Shown in pieces: positions 46,760-57,001 of a stretch of 64,000 nt of DNA. Position 1 is the first letter of the stretch. Every line of letters starts with the position of its first letter. The stretch is from Clostridium cellulovorans 743B. GTDB lineage: Bacteria > Bacillota > Clostridia > Clostridiales > Clostridiaceae. The translations under genes and the position numbers were made by a program. The notes under the pieces are model-generated. The model worked only from the letters and a program-made list of their open reading frames with translations, was not told where the DNA came from and ran no database searches. The stretch is taken from contig NC_014393.1 of assembly GCF_000145275.1 (NCBI RefSeq), positions 4,960,001 to 5,024,000 on the forward strand, read 5' to 3'.

Positions 46760-47422
46760 CTATATTAGTTCTAAGATCGAATACTTATGCTTTTGAAGAT
46801 TTCCTAAGAAAGGTCCTTTTATTTCACCGTTTCTCATCACAAAAACTGCACCATTGAAAGCAATAGCTTCATCAATATCATGGGTAATAAAAATTAATGT
46901 TCTTTCATCTGTTTTTAAAATTTCTTTTATGTTACTTATAATTATATCCCTATTTTTTATATCCAAAGAATTAAAAGCCTCATCCATTACAACTAACTTA
47001 CTTGGCACTGCAAATGCTCTTGCTATGTTTATCCTTTGTTTCATACCTCCACTTAGTTTTGAAGGATAATACTTCTTATACTCTGACATATTCACTAAGG
47101 ATAAGTACTTATCAATTCTGTTACTAATCTCTTCGCTATTAAAAAACCTTTTTAGTACTAAATTTAAGTTTTCCTCAACTGTTAACCATGGTACTAATCT
47201 ATGCTCTTGAAATATGTAACTTATCGTGTCTTCTTCTACTCCTGTGATTTCTCCTGATTGAAACTCAATAAGACCCGCAATTATATTAACTAGAGTTGTT
47301 TTACCGCATCCTGACTTTCCTAATATACAACTTATATCATTCTCTCTAAAATCTACAGACAAGTTCTCAAAAACAATTTTATCTCCAAAGCTTTTGTTTA
47401 GATTCCTTATTTTTATGGTCAT
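46760..47422 (-). CDS. ABC importer ATP-binding protein (SsuB/TauB type)
   Basis: About 220 residues. Walker A GKSGCGKTT, signature LSGGMKQR, Walker B LVVMDEAF. The start is the ATG at 47420-47422 after GGTGGAGAGAGG; it lies inside the 3' end of the permease gene, so the two overlap by 44 bases. Third gene of an SBP-permease-ATPase operon. Confidence 0.92.
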   Translation of the reverse strand: MTIKIRNLNKSFGDKIVFENLSVDFRENDISCILGKSGCGKTTLVNIIAGLIEFQSGEITGVEEDTISYIFQEHRLVPWLTVEENLNLVLKRFFNSEEISNRIDKYLSLVNMSEYKKYYPSKLSGGMKQRINIARAFAVPSKLVVMDEAFNSLDIKNRDIIISNIKEILKTDERTLIFITHDIDEAIAFNGAVFVMRNGEIKGPFLGNLQKHKYSILELI

Positions 47423-48182
47423 TTTCCTCTCTCCACCTAAATAGCAATTTCGATATAAGTGTCTCAACACCTTGAAAAATTAGTCCTATTAGTGCAATAA
47501 TCAAAATCCATGAAAATATTGCTGGAGTATTGAAGTTTACCTTTTCGATCTGTACCATAGCGCCTATCCCATATCTAGGTTGACCATGTACTTCTCCAGC
47601 AATAACAACTTTTAAAATTAATGAAATTGTGGAAGATAGTATTCCCACTAAGCTATAGGCTACAGTCGGTAAGTATATGTGCTTAAACTTTTCAAGCCTA
47701 TTTACTCTATAGACGTTCAACATCTCTACTATATTCTTATCAATCCTTTCAATGGAACTTAATATAGTATCATATACTATAGGTAACGCAATAGCTACGC
47801 CAACTACTAAAGGTGCATTATCTTTATCTACCCAAATTAATGAAAGTACTACTAAAATCATAGTTGGCATAGATTTAGCTATTGCATTTAATGGAACCAA
47901 AAGATTCCTTATAGACATATTCATTAATGCTAATCCACCAAATATAACAGCTATAGCTAGTGCCAACCAAAAACTCACAACTGTTCTATATAATGTTGAG
48001 TATAGTGTTATACCAAAATCCTTATCTTCAATAATTTTCAGAAAATCTATTGCTACTATTCTTAAGGAAGGGAGGTAAATTTCATTATCTATTATTAATG
48101 AAGCTACTTCCCAAACACTCAAGAACACAATAATAGCTATTAACTTTTCTTTGTTGTTTTTAGTCCATATATATTTCTTCAT
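47379..48182 (-). CDS. ABC importer permease (SsuC/TauC type)
   Basis: About 267 residues with six predicted helices and the coupling-helix motif of the binding-protein-dependent permease family (EMLNVYRVNRLEKFKHIYLP split around residue 165). The start is the ATG at 48180-48182; it overlaps the SBP stop by 23 bases. Its substrate follows that of the binding protein, which is unknown. Confidence 0.9.
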   Translation of the reverse strand: MKKYIWTKNNKEKLIAIIVFLSVWEVASLIIDNEIYLPSLRIVAIDFLKIIEDKDFGITLYSTLYRTVVSFWLALAIAVIFGGLALMNMSIRNLLVPLNAIAKSMPTMILVVLSLIWVDKDNAPLVVGVAIALPIVYDTILSSIERIDKNIVEMLNVYRVNRLEKFKHIYLPTVAYSLVGILSSTISLILKVVIAGEVHGQPRYGIGAMVQIEKVNFNTPAIFSWILIIALIGLIFQGVETLISKLLFRWREENDHKNKESKQKLWR

Positions 48183-49161
48183 CAGGCATCTGTCCACCTA
48201 TAGTTTTTGCATCAAGCTCTGATAATATCTTGAAGTAGTTTTTATATTCTTCTACAGAATCCTTGATACCTGTATATTTTAGATTTGATCTTTCTAAAGA
48301 TTTAATTAACACTTCTTTTTTTGCTGAAAGCCCTATATCTTCACAATACTGTCCAAACTCTTCCTTATTATTGTAGTCCCATTTTATACCTTCCTCGGTT
48401 TCTGATAAAAAACCTTCTATAAAATCTTTATGTTCTTTTAATAATTCACTTTTTACTATTATAGTTGCTTGTGGATATCCAAAAGTTGTATTAAATATTT
48501 TCATCCATTGCTCATTAAGACTAGCAATAACTTTAACTTGAGGTTTCGTAGCAATTAATCCTGTTAATGCTGGTTCTGGGATTATTGCCGTTGTCTCTTT
48601 ACCTGTAGCTATTATTGGTATTATTTCATTTGGTGAATTAACATAGGAAAAATTCACTTCTGTTTGTCCATTAACTCCCATGTTTTTTAATAATCCTTGA
48701 GTAATAAGATCTGGAGTTAAGCCTTTTCCCATTGCGACTACAGTTTTGCCTTTGATATCCTCTAATTTTTTTAGTTCCTCAGTAGAAACTAAATAGAAGG
48801 AGCCTGTACCAGTTGTTCCCGCTATTTTATATTCTCCTTTAGTCTTATTATAAGCTGTAGCTGCAACATTAGATGGAACTATTGCTATATCAGGTTCTTT
48901 TTTTAGTACTGCCGTAACTAATGCATCGGAACTCTTTTCTACAGAATATTTTATGTCCATACTTTCATAGCCATCAACTTGAGTATTTTCTTTTATCAGC
49001 TTGGCCATAGCCATAGCAGGCAATCCATCAGGTGCAACAACATTGATTGTTACTTTATCCTTTGATACATCCTTTACTTCCGGCCTTGAACAAGCGGCTA
49101 AAAGTACTAAGCTTGCGGTTGTTAATAATAATGACATTAAGCTTTTCTTTATTATTTTCAT
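48160..49161 (-). CDS. Substrate-binding lipoprotein of an NMT1/SsuA-type ABC importer
   Basis: 333 residues. Lipoprotein signal with lipobox LLAACS, so Cys ~24 is acylated on the outer face of the membrane. The mature part begins with VNVVAPDGLPAMA-like residues and resembles NMT1/TauA/SsuA periplasmic-binding type II folds. These bind sulfonates, pyrimidine thiamine precursors or other small organic anions. No biosynthetic gene or riboswitch nearby discriminates among these. Confidence 0.88.
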   Translation of the reverse strand: MKIIKKSLMSLLLTTASLVLLAACSRPEVKDVSKDKVTINVVAPDGLPAMAMAKLIKENTQVDGYESMDIKYSVEKSSDALVTAVLKKEPDIAIVPSNVAATAYNKTKGEYKIAGTTGTGSFYLVSTEELKKLEDIKGKTVVAMGKGLTPDLITQGLLKNMGVNGQTEVNFSYVNSPNEIIPIIATGKETTAIIPEPALTGLIATKPQVKVIASLNEQWMKIFNTTFGYPQATIIVKSELLKEHKDFIEGFLSETEEGIKWDYNNKEEFGQYCEDIGLSAKKEVLIKSLERSNLKYTGIKDSVEEYKNYFKILSELDAKTIGGQMPDEEIYMD

Positions 49162-49392
49162 CTTAACCTCCTATGATTCCTTAATATATTTATTTCAAAT
49201 TTCACTTCTTTCTCTCATCGATCATTTTTTAATTATATGCTTTTCCATAAAAGATTTTTATAAACAAATTCAGTATTATTAATGAACCTAATATCTACTT
49301 ACCAAATTGAGGCTTAATTTAAGAATAAAGCATATATTTCAACAGATACCCTTAAGTCTTACTAGCTGCTCTATTCATATATAATTATAATA

Positions 49393-49425
49393 AAAACTGT
49401 GAATAGTTTTACTATGCACAGTTTT
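49393..49425 (-). terminator. Terminator of the rubrerythrin gene
   Basis: AAAACTGTG (49393-49401) pairs perfectly with CACAGTTTT (49417-49425), with ATAG/CTAT inside. It lies 27 bases past the stop. The remaining 226 bases up to the SBP gene's start on the left are AT-rich. Confidence 0.85.
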
Positions 49426-49451
49426 AAACGTATCTTTATATTTTAGTCTTT

Positions 49452-50039
49452 CTAGAATTCATCTGAAAGAACTTCAAAATAACCTTGTGGATGAGCGCAT
49501 GCTGGACATACTTTTGGTGCAGAATTTCCTACATGTATATAACCACAGTTTCCACATTTCCAAGAAACTTGATTTTCTTTATTGAAAACAGCATTATTCT
49601 CTATATTTGCAGCTAATTTTCTGTATCTAGCTTCATGATGTTTTTCAACTTCCGCTATTTTTCTAAAAGCTTCTGAAATAGCTGAGAACCCTTCTTCTTC
49701 AGCAACTTGAGCAAATTGTGGATATAAGTCTTCCCATTCTTCATTTTCCCCTGCAGCTGCAGCAAGTAAATTAGTTTTAGTATCACCAAGTGCTACTGGG
49801 AAAGAAGCACCATTGATTTCAACAGTTTCTCCATTTAAGCTTTCTTTTAAGAATTTAAAAAATATTTTTGCATGTTCCTTTTCGTTATCTGCAGTCTCAA
49901 TAAATAGATTTGAAATCTGAACAAATCCTTCTTTCTTAGCTATTGATGAATAAAATGTATATCTGTTTCTTGCTTGTGATTCACCTGCAAAAGCCTTCAT
50001 TAAGTTTTCAGCAGTTTTAGTTCCTTTTAAAGATTTCAT
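49452..50039 (-). CDS. rbr: Rubrerythrin
   Basis: 195 residues. A ferritin-like diiron domain (ligands in GESQARNRYTFY, EKEHAKIF, AEEEGF and EKHHEARY) followed by a C-terminal rubredoxin-like domain with paired Cys-x2-Cys (CGNCG and CPAC). Reduces hydrogen peroxide to water with electrons from NADH through rubredoxin in anaerobes. Start ATG at 50037-50039, after a GGGGG tract. Neighbour of desulfoferrodoxin. Confidence 0.95.
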   Translation of the reverse strand: MKSLKGTKTAENLMKAFAGESQARNRYTFYSSIAKKEGFVQISNLFIETADNEKEHAKIFFKFLKESLNGETVEINGASFPVALGDTKTNLLAAAAGENEEWEDLYPQFAQVAEEEGFSAISEAFRKIAEVEKHHEARYRKLAANIENNAVFNKENQVSWKCGNCGYIHVGNSAPKVCPACAHPQGYFEVLSDEF

Positions 50040-50162
50040 ATTTGGACCCCCATCCATTCTATGTTTTAGATATGTTTATAAATTTAACTTTAAATAGTAG
50101 CTTCAATCCTTTTTATAAAAATTAATTTATTCAAGAAGCAAGTTATTTTTATGAGTTTTTGC

Positions 50163-50549
50163 CTAATTTTGTGCTACCCAGTGACCATGAATATTACAAT
50201 ATTCTCTAGCTGTATACTCTAAGCTAGTATCACAAACTTTAAAACGCGCTTCTGGTTTTTCACCTGGTTTTAAATGTTTTCTATATACTTTATTTTCACA
50301 AATAAGTTCTATCCATTCTATATAATGTTTTTCTTCCATAGGATGTTCTACACTACCTACTTTAACTAATATTTCTCCATCTAACTTTTCTATAACTGGA
50401 ATATGTTTTTCCCTTGCAGCATCCACTGTATTTTCTACTTGAAGTGTCATTGGCTTACCACAACAAACTATTTCTCCTTGACCAGCGTGGACTACCTCTA
50501 TGATATTTCCACATACATTACATTTGAAAACTTGATTTAATTGAGCCAT
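50163..50549 (-). CDS. dfx: Desulfoferrodoxin (superoxide reductase)
   Basis: 128 residues. N-terminal Fe(Cys)4 centre (FKCNVCG and EIVCCGK), then centre II ligands in EKHIP, EHPMEEKHYIEW and the closing Cys/His of EYCNIHG. Reduces superoxide to peroxide, which the adjacent rubrerythrin removes. Start ATG at 50547-50549 after GGAGG. A Fur-like palindrome lies upstream. Confidence 0.94.
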   Translation of the reverse strand: MAQLNQVFKCNVCGNIIEVVHAGQGEIVCCGKPMTLQVENTVDAAREKHIPVIEKLDGEILVKVGSVEHPMEEKHYIEWIELICENKVYRKHLKPGEKPEARFKVCDTSLEYTAREYCNIHGHWVAQN

Positions 50550-50808
50550 TTCCATACCTCCAATAATAAATATTTTACTAGCTTAATTATTCCTGTTAGA
50601 AGTGAATCACTTCCCAGTATACATAACTTGTAATTTTTCTTATGTATCTGCTTAAAGCTTATAAGTTTAAGCAATTATGTTAGTTACTTTTACTCCTTAT
50701 ATTAATTTACTGTTTATACACCATTATAATTTTTATCATAATGTAAAATCAACTAACAGGATAATGTAATTTAATTAAATTATATCATACTAATAGCAAA
50801 CTGTAAAT

Positions 50809-50821
50809 GATAATTGTTATC
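50809..50821. promoter_or_regulatory. Fur/PerR-like palindrome in the dfx-secreted protein gap
   Basis: GATAATTGTTATC, 5-bp arms, resembling the repeating GATAAT unit of Fur boxes. It lies between the divergent dfx (start 50549) and the secreted helical protein gene (start 51046). A second partial match, ATAATTATCAT, is at ~51013. The rest of the 496-base gap 50550-51045 shows only AT-rich promoter-like DNA. Confidence 0.4.
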
Positions 50822-51045
50822 CTTAGAACTTTATTATCCTCTAAGAAATATTGTAGTTATTTTTTCTATTCGCTAACAACTAATTTACAATTTAGCTTCC
50901 CCAAATTAATTATTTGATATTCTACATAAATTAATGATTAATTGACTTTCATATACTTACATTAATTATCGAATTCCTCTATTTGTATACTTCTTTTATT
51001 GTTGAACAAACTATAATTATCATTCTAAAAAAGGAGCATACATCA

Positions 51046-51699
51046 ATGAAAAAACTTACATTAAGACTATGTTCTACCCTAGTATTATTTATTACATTAG
51101 CAACACCACTTAAAGTATATGGTCACAAAAATCAATCTATGAAAGATATATTATTAACTAAGCCAGCAGTTGAACTTAAATTAGCTGAAAGAAAACTTTG
51201 GATTGATCATGTTTTCTGGACTAGAAGCTTGATACTTAGTGATTTATCTTCTATCCCTGATAAAGAGTCTGTTTTAGAGCGTTTATTGAGAAACCAAAAT
51301 GATATTGGTGACTCGATAAAACCTTATTACGGGAAAGATGCTACAGATAAACTTTCAAAACTTTTAAGAGATCATATTATGATTGCAGTTCAAGTCGTTG
51401 ACGCTGCTAAAGATAATAATAAAGAAGACTTAGATAAATATTCTAAATTATGGAGCAAAAATGCCGATGATATAGTTGATTTTTTATCTAGTTCAAATCC
51501 TCATTGGTCTAAATCAGATTTAAAAGAGATGCTATATAAACATTTAGAATTAACCACAAATGAAACTGTATCAATGATAAACAAAGATTGGAAAGCAGCA
51601 AATGCCACCTTTGATGAAGGAGAAAACCATATGATTAAATTTGCTGATATGCTTACAAACGGTATTGTAAAGCAATTCCCAGAAAAATTCGAAAAATAG
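51046..51699 (+). CDS. Secreted all-helical protein of unknown function
   Basis: 217 residues. Start ATG at 51046 after AAAGGAG; the longer upstream frame does not have a site. A clear signal peptide (MKKLTLRLCSTLVLF...) is cleaved near residue 26 (KVYG/HKNQ). The mature part is mainly helix and looks like a four-helix bundle with conserved-looking His and Trp residues (IDHVFWTR, HIMIAVQ, LWSKNADDI, NPHW, YKHLELTTNE, GENHMIKFAD). The His spacing recalls metal or haem ligands, but I recognise no family. Monocistronic, in front of its own terminator. Confidence 0.8.
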   Translation: MKKLTLRLCSTLVLFITLATPLKVYGHKNQSMKDILLTKPAVELKLAERKLWIDHVFWTRSLILSDLSSIPDKESVLERLLRNQNDIGDSIKPYYGKDATDKLSKLLRDHIMIAVQVVDAAKDNNKEDLDKYSKLWSKNADDIVDFLSSSNPHWSKSDLKEMLYKHLELTTNETVSMINKDWKAANATFDEGENHMIKFADMLTNGIVKQFPEKFEK

Positions 51700-51747
51700 T
51701 CCCCTCTTTTAATAATTACATCTATTCCCTATATTTAATTATTCGCC

Positions 51748-51787
51748 AAAAAGTGTCAATCTTTATTTAAACAGACTGACACTTTTT
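51748..51787 (+). terminator. Terminator of the secreted helical protein gene
   Basis: AAAAAGTGTCA (51748-51758) pairs perfectly with TGACACTTTTT (51777-51787), and the right arm ends in a T-run on the plus strand. Confidence 0.88.
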
Positions 51788-51937
51788 CATTGTCGATGTA
51801 GTGGATTATCACTTCATCATTAACATCTACTTTTATATTATCAAAAGCATAAATCTTTTTATCAGATGCTAGCACAATATCTACACTCTGTTCTTTATTT
51901 GATTTAAACTTAAACTTGCATGATTTTTCGTTATACC

Positions 51938-52804
51938 CTATTTAATTTTTATCCAATGGCTAAGTATAGATTCCTCTTTGAAACCTCTCTTTTTATACAT
52001 GTTATACGCTATAGTATTTCTTTCTATCACAATTAACTTCACCTTTAGCACTTCTTTTTTATCTAAAAAATCTATTGCGGTTTCTAATAATTGCTTTCCA
52101 AAGCCTCTGCCTCTATATTTTTTGCAAAGCCCTATATCAAATGAGCCCTCTTTACCTATTATTCTGCAATTAAGAAAACCTATATTCTCCTTCTCATTTT
52201 GAACTAAAAAATAATAATTAAATCCATCACTACTGCTAATGTACCCATCGATATCTTCAATATAAGCAAAAGTTCCATGAGGCATATCACTGAAGGAATC
52301 ATTAAAAACATTTAGATACTCTAATTTATTATCACTTGTTAGTAGCACCAATTCTAAACAACTATTCCTTTTTTCCTGTTTTTCTAAATACATATTTATC
52401 GCTGAGTAAGTTTTACTGTATCCTATGCTTTCTAGTACCTTTAATTTTTCCAAATTTCTTTCACCTAATAATATTTCTGATGCCCCATAAATATTACCAA
52501 TAGAGATAGCATTATTAATCAACTTTTTAATCATACTAGCGTTATCTTCTAAATCTTCAATTACATCTAAATCATGAATATAAACAGTCCCCAATTCTTT
52601 AACAACCTCTAAAACAATCCCTATTTTAGCAACTACTTTTTCTTTGTGAAAATAAAAAATAGCACCTTTCCCATAGTCGTAAATCTTCTTTCGGAAAATA
52701 TTGTCAACTTCATCAATACTTATATTTTTACCATTACTTCTAGCTATAAATTTACATATAAGTTTTTTTTCTTTACTATTTAAAATAGAATAATTCTTAA
52801 TCAT
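51938..52804 (-). CDS. GNAT-family N-acetyltransferase, two-domain
   Basis: 288 residues. The C-terminal half (~150-288) has the acetyl-CoA loop CKKYRGRGFGKQLLETAI and the NTIAYNMYKKRGF strand-helix of GNAT enzymes. The N-terminal half (~1-140) looks like a degenerate GNAT domain (ILLGERNLEKLKVLESIGY) without a clear CoA loop, so this is a tandem-GNAT protein. The acceptor is unknown. Single gene. Confidence 0.85.
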   Translation of the reverse strand: MIKNYSILNSKEKKLICKFIARSNGKNISIDEVDNIFRKKIYDYGKGAIFYFHKEKVVAKIGIVLEVVKELGTVYIHDLDVIEDLEDNASMIKKLINNAISIGNIYGASEILLGERNLEKLKVLESIGYSKTYSAINMYLEKQEKRNSCLELVLLTSDNKLEYLNVFNDSFSDMPHGTFAYIEDIDGYISSSDGFNYYFLVQNEKENIGFLNCRIIGKEGSFDIGLCKKYRGRGFGKQLLETAIDFLDKKEVLKVKLIVIERNTIAYNMYKKRGFKEESILSHWIKIK

Positions 52805-52879
52805 CTTCTCTTACCTATCTGAAAACAAAAGTAACCTATTGGTCAATATCTTCATACCTTTCTAGTAACAATATCTATA

Positions 52880-53650
52880 CTATTCCTTTAACCAATACCT
52901 ACTACAATCGTTAGCTCTCTCTATAAAACCATACTCAATCAATGCTCTCCTTATAGTTACATGATCTTCATATATTCTTTCTAAAATCTTATTCACTTCT
53001 TTTTCTGTGTAAGCTTTACCCCTAACAAAATTTTTGGCTATTTCCCTAAGCACAATTATTTTCTTTTTTGCCTTGGCTGGATAATTTTTCAAGGCACCAT
53101 TCCCATTCATATATATCGCAATAGTTTCATTTATTTCTTTATCAGTTATGTTATACCTATCATCTACTATCGTCGCAGTTTTATGTGCATCAGTTATAAC
53201 AGTATTCTCTAACTTACTTATCTTCTTATGTGTATTATTCGAAAGGAGCTCCATCATAGCTAAAAAAACCCTTGCTTGCTTTTCCTTTTCTCTAAGTTTA
53301 TAACGGTGATTTCTAATAGTTGATTGAGCAACACCTAGCTTATCTGCAACTTCTTTATCCGATAACCCTTGAGTTAATAATAGAATCAATTCCCTTTGAA
53401 CTTCAGAAATCCCTGTAAACACTGGATTCATCCTCAATAAATATTGAAGCATCGATTCATGGTTACTTTCTATATGAAGTTCTGTAGCTCTCTTAGAATC
53501 AAACAATTCTGATCCTATCCGGTATATTTGTCCTTTTCTAAAAGTTTCTTCGCAGATAATACATTTAAACGCCTCTGAACTTTCAATATATCCACTTTTT
53601 ATTTCATCTACATTAGCAGACCAAAAGACTTCATTTGATTTTATCTCCAT
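52880..53650 (-). CDS. Helix-turn-helix transcriptional regulator with DUF2087 domain
   Basis: About 256 residues. An N-terminal segment with a Cys pair (CIICEETF) is followed by a LuxR/sigma-4-type HTH (LTQGLSDKEVADKLG...STIRNHRYKL, ~95-125) and a C-terminal DUF2087 domain (FPAKAKKKIIVL-like NYPAKAKKK, then YTEKEVNKIL, RRALIEYGFI, RYWL). Start ATG at 53648-53650 after TAGGAT. Target genes are not apparent. Confidence 0.85.
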   Translation of the reverse strand: MEIKSNEVFWSANVDEIKSGYIESSEAFKCIICEETFRKGQIYRIGSELFDSKRATELHIESNHESMLQYLLRMNPVFTGISEVQRELILLLTQGLSDKEVADKLGVAQSTIRNHRYKLREKEKQARVFLAMMELLSNNTHKKISKLENTVITDAHKTATIVDDRYNITDKEINETIAIYMNGNGALKNYPAKAKKKIIVLREIAKNFVRGKAYTEKEVNKILERIYEDHVTIRRALIEYGFIERANDCSRYWLKE

Positions 53651-53962
53651 AACACTCACATCCTAATATTAATAATTATTTTTTAAGTTTATATATTTTT
53701 CTATACTTCCCACCCCTTTATTATAGTTAATATTTTCGTATTTGTCTATATATAAACAAACACTTTTTGTTTTTGTTTGCGCATTTGCCATGTTTTTGTT
53801 TTTTAGCAATATAAGAATTTCTCCTTCTAGCATCGGCTTCATATTTCCTATGATATTAAAGCAATTGCTATTCTTTTATATACCCTCTCATAGTTTTTTA
53901 TCATATAACTTCCCTTCGATAAGTTATCATCAACAACTTCCACAAGTTATTTCCTGTAATAA

Positions 53963-54013
53963 AAAGATGTTCTCTTCTTGGTGACAACTGTCTATCCTGA
54001 AGAAAACATCTTT
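53963..54013 (-). terminator. Terminator of the P-type ATPase gene
   Basis: AAAGATGTT (53963-53971) pairs with AACATCTTT (54005-54013); TCTTC/GAAGA extends the stem. The As at 53961-53965 give a minus-strand T-run. The rest of gap 53651-54060 is AT-rich with several T-tracts and nothing I can name. Confidence 0.78.
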
Positions 54014-54060
54014 AAACTTATGAGATACTTTTTATATTTAATTATATATGTCTACAGTTA

Positions 54061-56664
54061 TTACTTTCTAATAAAAATTAATTTATATAATTGGACTACA
54101 ACAAGTGGCATAACAGATAATCCACATATATAACCATACTGAGTTAATGTTAACCTTGCGACTTCAAAGACTTGCATCAACGGATTTATCATCAAAACTG
54201 CTACCAAAAGCAAAAATCCAATAATTAAAGAAAACCATACGAACTGATTAGAAAAAACACCTATCCTAAATATAGATTCTTTCGATCTACAATTAAACCC
54301 ATGAAATAATCTGGAAAGACATAAGGTTGAAAATGCCATTGTACTTGCTACTACGTTATCTCCAGTTGATAGTCCTATATGAAAAGCAATAATTGTTCCC
54401 AATGCTATTAAAAATCCTTCTAAAGCTACTTCTATAGCAAATTCTTTATTTAATATTGGAACGTTGATGTCCCTTGGTTTCTCTTTCATTATATTTTGAT
54501 TGTGCGGCTCAAGTCCTATAGCTATAGCTGGTAAACTATCAGTAAGTAAATTAATAAATAGTAAGTGTACTGGAGCAAAAGGAACTGGTAAAGCTGTAAG
54601 CGAAGCATAAATTACAGATATTATTCCTGCGGTATTTCCTGATAATAAAAACTTAATTGAGTTTTTAATATTTGCATATATACTTCTTCCATTAGAAATT
54701 GCTTTAACTATGGTTGAAAAATTATCATCTGTCAGTACCATAGCTGCAGCATCTTTCGCAACTTCTGTACCTGTTATTCCCATAGCAATACCTATATCTG
54801 CTTGCTTTAAGGCAGGAGCATCATTGACTCCATCTCCAGTCATTGCAACTACATTACCTCTTTCTTGCCAGGCTCTTACAATCCTTATTTTATGTTCTGG
54901 CGATACTCTGGCATATACAGAAATTTCTGCAACCTTACTTTTTAATTCTTCATCGCTTATTTTTTCAAGTTCAAACCCTTCCATAGCTTCTGATTCATTC
55001 TTTAATATCCCTATTTGTTTAGCTATAGCTGATGCAGTTATCTTATGGTCTCCTGTTATCATTACTGGTTTAATTCCTGCACTTATACAATTAGCAACCG
55101 CATCCTTTGATTCTTCTCTTGGAGGGTCCATCATAGCTATCAAACCTATAAAACATAAATCTTTTTCATAATCAAGATTTATTGTCTCATTTTCTTCAAC
55201 ATCTTTACTTGCAAAAGCTAAAACCCTAAGTCCATCAGTAGAAAGTTGCCTATTTATATCTTCAATTTCTTTTTTATGCTCCTCAAGCAATGGTTTAACT
55301 CCATTGGCAGTCTCTATACTAGTTGATCTTGATAAAAGTACATCCAATGCACCCTTCGTAATCATCAAAGTCTTATCATCTATTTTATTAACAGTACTCA
55401 TTAATTTTCTATCAGAATCAAAAGGGATTTCTGCAATCCTTGGATGTTCTTTCCTCACAACCAATTCATCTAAATTATATTCTTCACCTAAATTAACTAG
55501 CGCAACTTCCGTGGGATCTCCAATTTCTTTATTCTCAGTAGTTACAGCATCATTACATAAAAGAGCCATTATTACAAGTTTCTTTTCTATTTCTTTATGA
55601 TATTGTAAATTATCATGGTTAATTATTCTATCATCAACAAAAACCTTTTTCACAGTCATTTTATTCTGTGTTAATGTTCCAGTTTTATCTGAACATATCA
55701 CGGAAATACTTCCTAAACTCTCAACTGCATGTAGCTTTCTTACAATTGCATTTAGCTTAGCTAATTTTTGAGTACCAAGAGCTAGCACAATAGTAACAAT
55801 AGAACTTAATGCCTCTGGTATAGCAGCTACTGCAAGGGCTACTGCAAACATAAAGGAATCGATTATAGGATAGCCTCTAAATATATCTAAAGCGAATATC
55901 ACTGCAGATATAGCAATGATTGCTATTGCTAACTTTTTACCGAAGTTATCTAAGCTAACCTGTAATGGTGTTTTCTTCTCCTTTGTTGATTCAAGTAAAT
56001 TTGCTATCTTACCTATTTCCGTTTTCATTCCAATATCAGTAACTAAAATCACACCTCTACCATAAGTAACAAAACTCCCTGAGAAGACCATATTTTTTCT
56101 ATCACCAATAGTAATATTATCTTTATCTATAGTTTCAATTTCTTTATTTACACTTTCAGACTCCCCTGTTAATGAACTTTCATTAATCTGAAGGCTATAA
56201 GTCTCAATCACCCTTCCATCTGCACTAACGTAATCGCCTGCATCTAAATATAAAATATCTCCTACAAGAATCTCTCTTGATGGTATTTCTATTTTCACAC
56301 CATTTCTAAGAACTTTTGCTGTAGGTGATGAAAGTGCTTTTAAACTATTTAAAGACTGCTCTGCCTTAATATGCTGAATTGTTCCAAGTATAGCATTAAT
56401 CGTTACTACAATAAGAATTACAATTGTGCTTTCTAATTTACCTAAAAAAGCAGATATTGTAGCAGCAACCAAAAGAATAATTACTAAGAAATCTTTAAAC
56501 TGATCAAAAAAAATCTGAATGGCACTCTTCTTTTTAGCCTCTTCTAGCTCATTGAAACCATACTTTCCTCGCTGTTTAAGTACTTCCTCATCATTTAACC
56601 CTCCATCACTAACGCCAAGTATATTCATTATTTCTTCTTTAGGTTTTCTATAGAATTCACTCAT
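54061..56664 (-). CDS. Calcium-transporting P-type ATPase (P2A-like)
   Basis: 867 residues, a plasma-membrane cation pump. Actuator motif TGES (166-169), phosphorylation site DKTGTLT with Asp326, nucleotide domain KGA and DPPR, hinge MTGDGVNDAPALKQADIGIAM. Membrane helix 4 reads AVAAIPEAL with the Glu used for calcium binding, and the C-terminal helices include LLFINLLTDSLPAIAIG. Length and motifs match bacterial SERCA/PMCA-like Ca2+ pumps. Single gene, ATG after a GGAGGGAAT site. Confidence 0.94.
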   Translation of the reverse strand: MSEFYRKPKEEIMNILGVSDGGLNDEEVLKQRGKYGFNELEEAKKKSAIQIFFDQFKDFLVIILLVAATISAFLGKLESTIVILIVVTINAILGTIQHIKAEQSLNSLKALSSPTAKVLRNGVKIEIPSREILVGDILYLDAGDYVSADGRVIETYSLQINESSLTGESESVNKEIETIDKDNITIGDRKNMVFSGSFVTYGRGVILVTDIGMKTEIGKIANLLESTKEKKTPLQVSLDNFGKKLAIAIIAISAVIFALDIFRGYPIIDSFMFAVALAVAAIPEALSSIVTIVLALGTQKLAKLNAIVRKLHAVESLGSISVICSDKTGTLTQNKMTVKKVFVDDRIINHDNLQYHKEIEKKLVIMALLCNDAVTTENKEIGDPTEVALVNLGEEYNLDELVVRKEHPRIAEIPFDSDRKLMSTVNKIDDKTLMITKGALDVLLSRSTSIETANGVKPLLEEHKKEIEDINRQLSTDGLRVLAFASKDVEENETINLDYEKDLCFIGLIAMMDPPREESKDAVANCISAGIKPVMITGDHKITASAIAKQIGILKNESEAMEGFELEKISDEELKSKVAEISVYARVSPEHKIRIVRAWQERGNVVAMTGDGVNDAPALKQADIGIAMGITGTEVAKDAAAMVLTDDNFSTIVKAISNGRSIYANIKNSIKFLLSGNTAGIISVIYASLTALPVPFAPVHLLFINLLTDSLPAIAIGLEPHNQNIMKEKPRDINVPILNKEFAIEVALEGFLIALGTIIAFHIGLSTGDNVVASTMAFSTLCLSRLFHGFNCRSKESIFRIGVFSNQFVWFSLIIGFLLLVAVLMINPLMQVFEVARLTLTQYGYICGLSVMPLVVVQLYKLIFIRK

Positions 56665-56937
56665 ACAGTTATTCCCTCCTAAAATATAATTTCAATTTTA
56701 AAGTTTAAGTATAGGACACAATTACATCTAATTCTAATATTTAAGATTACTGGTAAAATAAAAGTTCCTAAATAAATTAAGTTGTACTTAATTGCCCTAT
56801 GTAAATACTAAATATAAAGCTTTTAATACTTAATACTATTTTTCTAATAAACCTCTAATTTTATAGCATAAATTTTATGGTTATTATTAACATATTTGTA
56901 TTAACGATATTTTAGTCCTTGTTTAAAAAAATACAAA

Positions 56938-57001
56938 AACACTAATTTTCACAAACTTAGTCCTAAATCTTATTTAGGATTAAATCTGGAAAACTAGTGT
57001 T
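56938..57001 (-). terminator. Two-level terminator hairpin of the YvbH-like gene
   Basis: Outer arms AACACTAATTTTC (56938-56950) and GAAAACTAGTGTT (56989-57001) match at 12 of 13 positions. Inside is a second perfect hairpin, TCCTAAAT (56961-56968) / ATTTAGGA (56972-56979). T-runs follow on the minus strand (56926-56939). Gap 56665-57113 also holds the ATPase promoter region; no other feature is seen. Confidence 0.75.
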
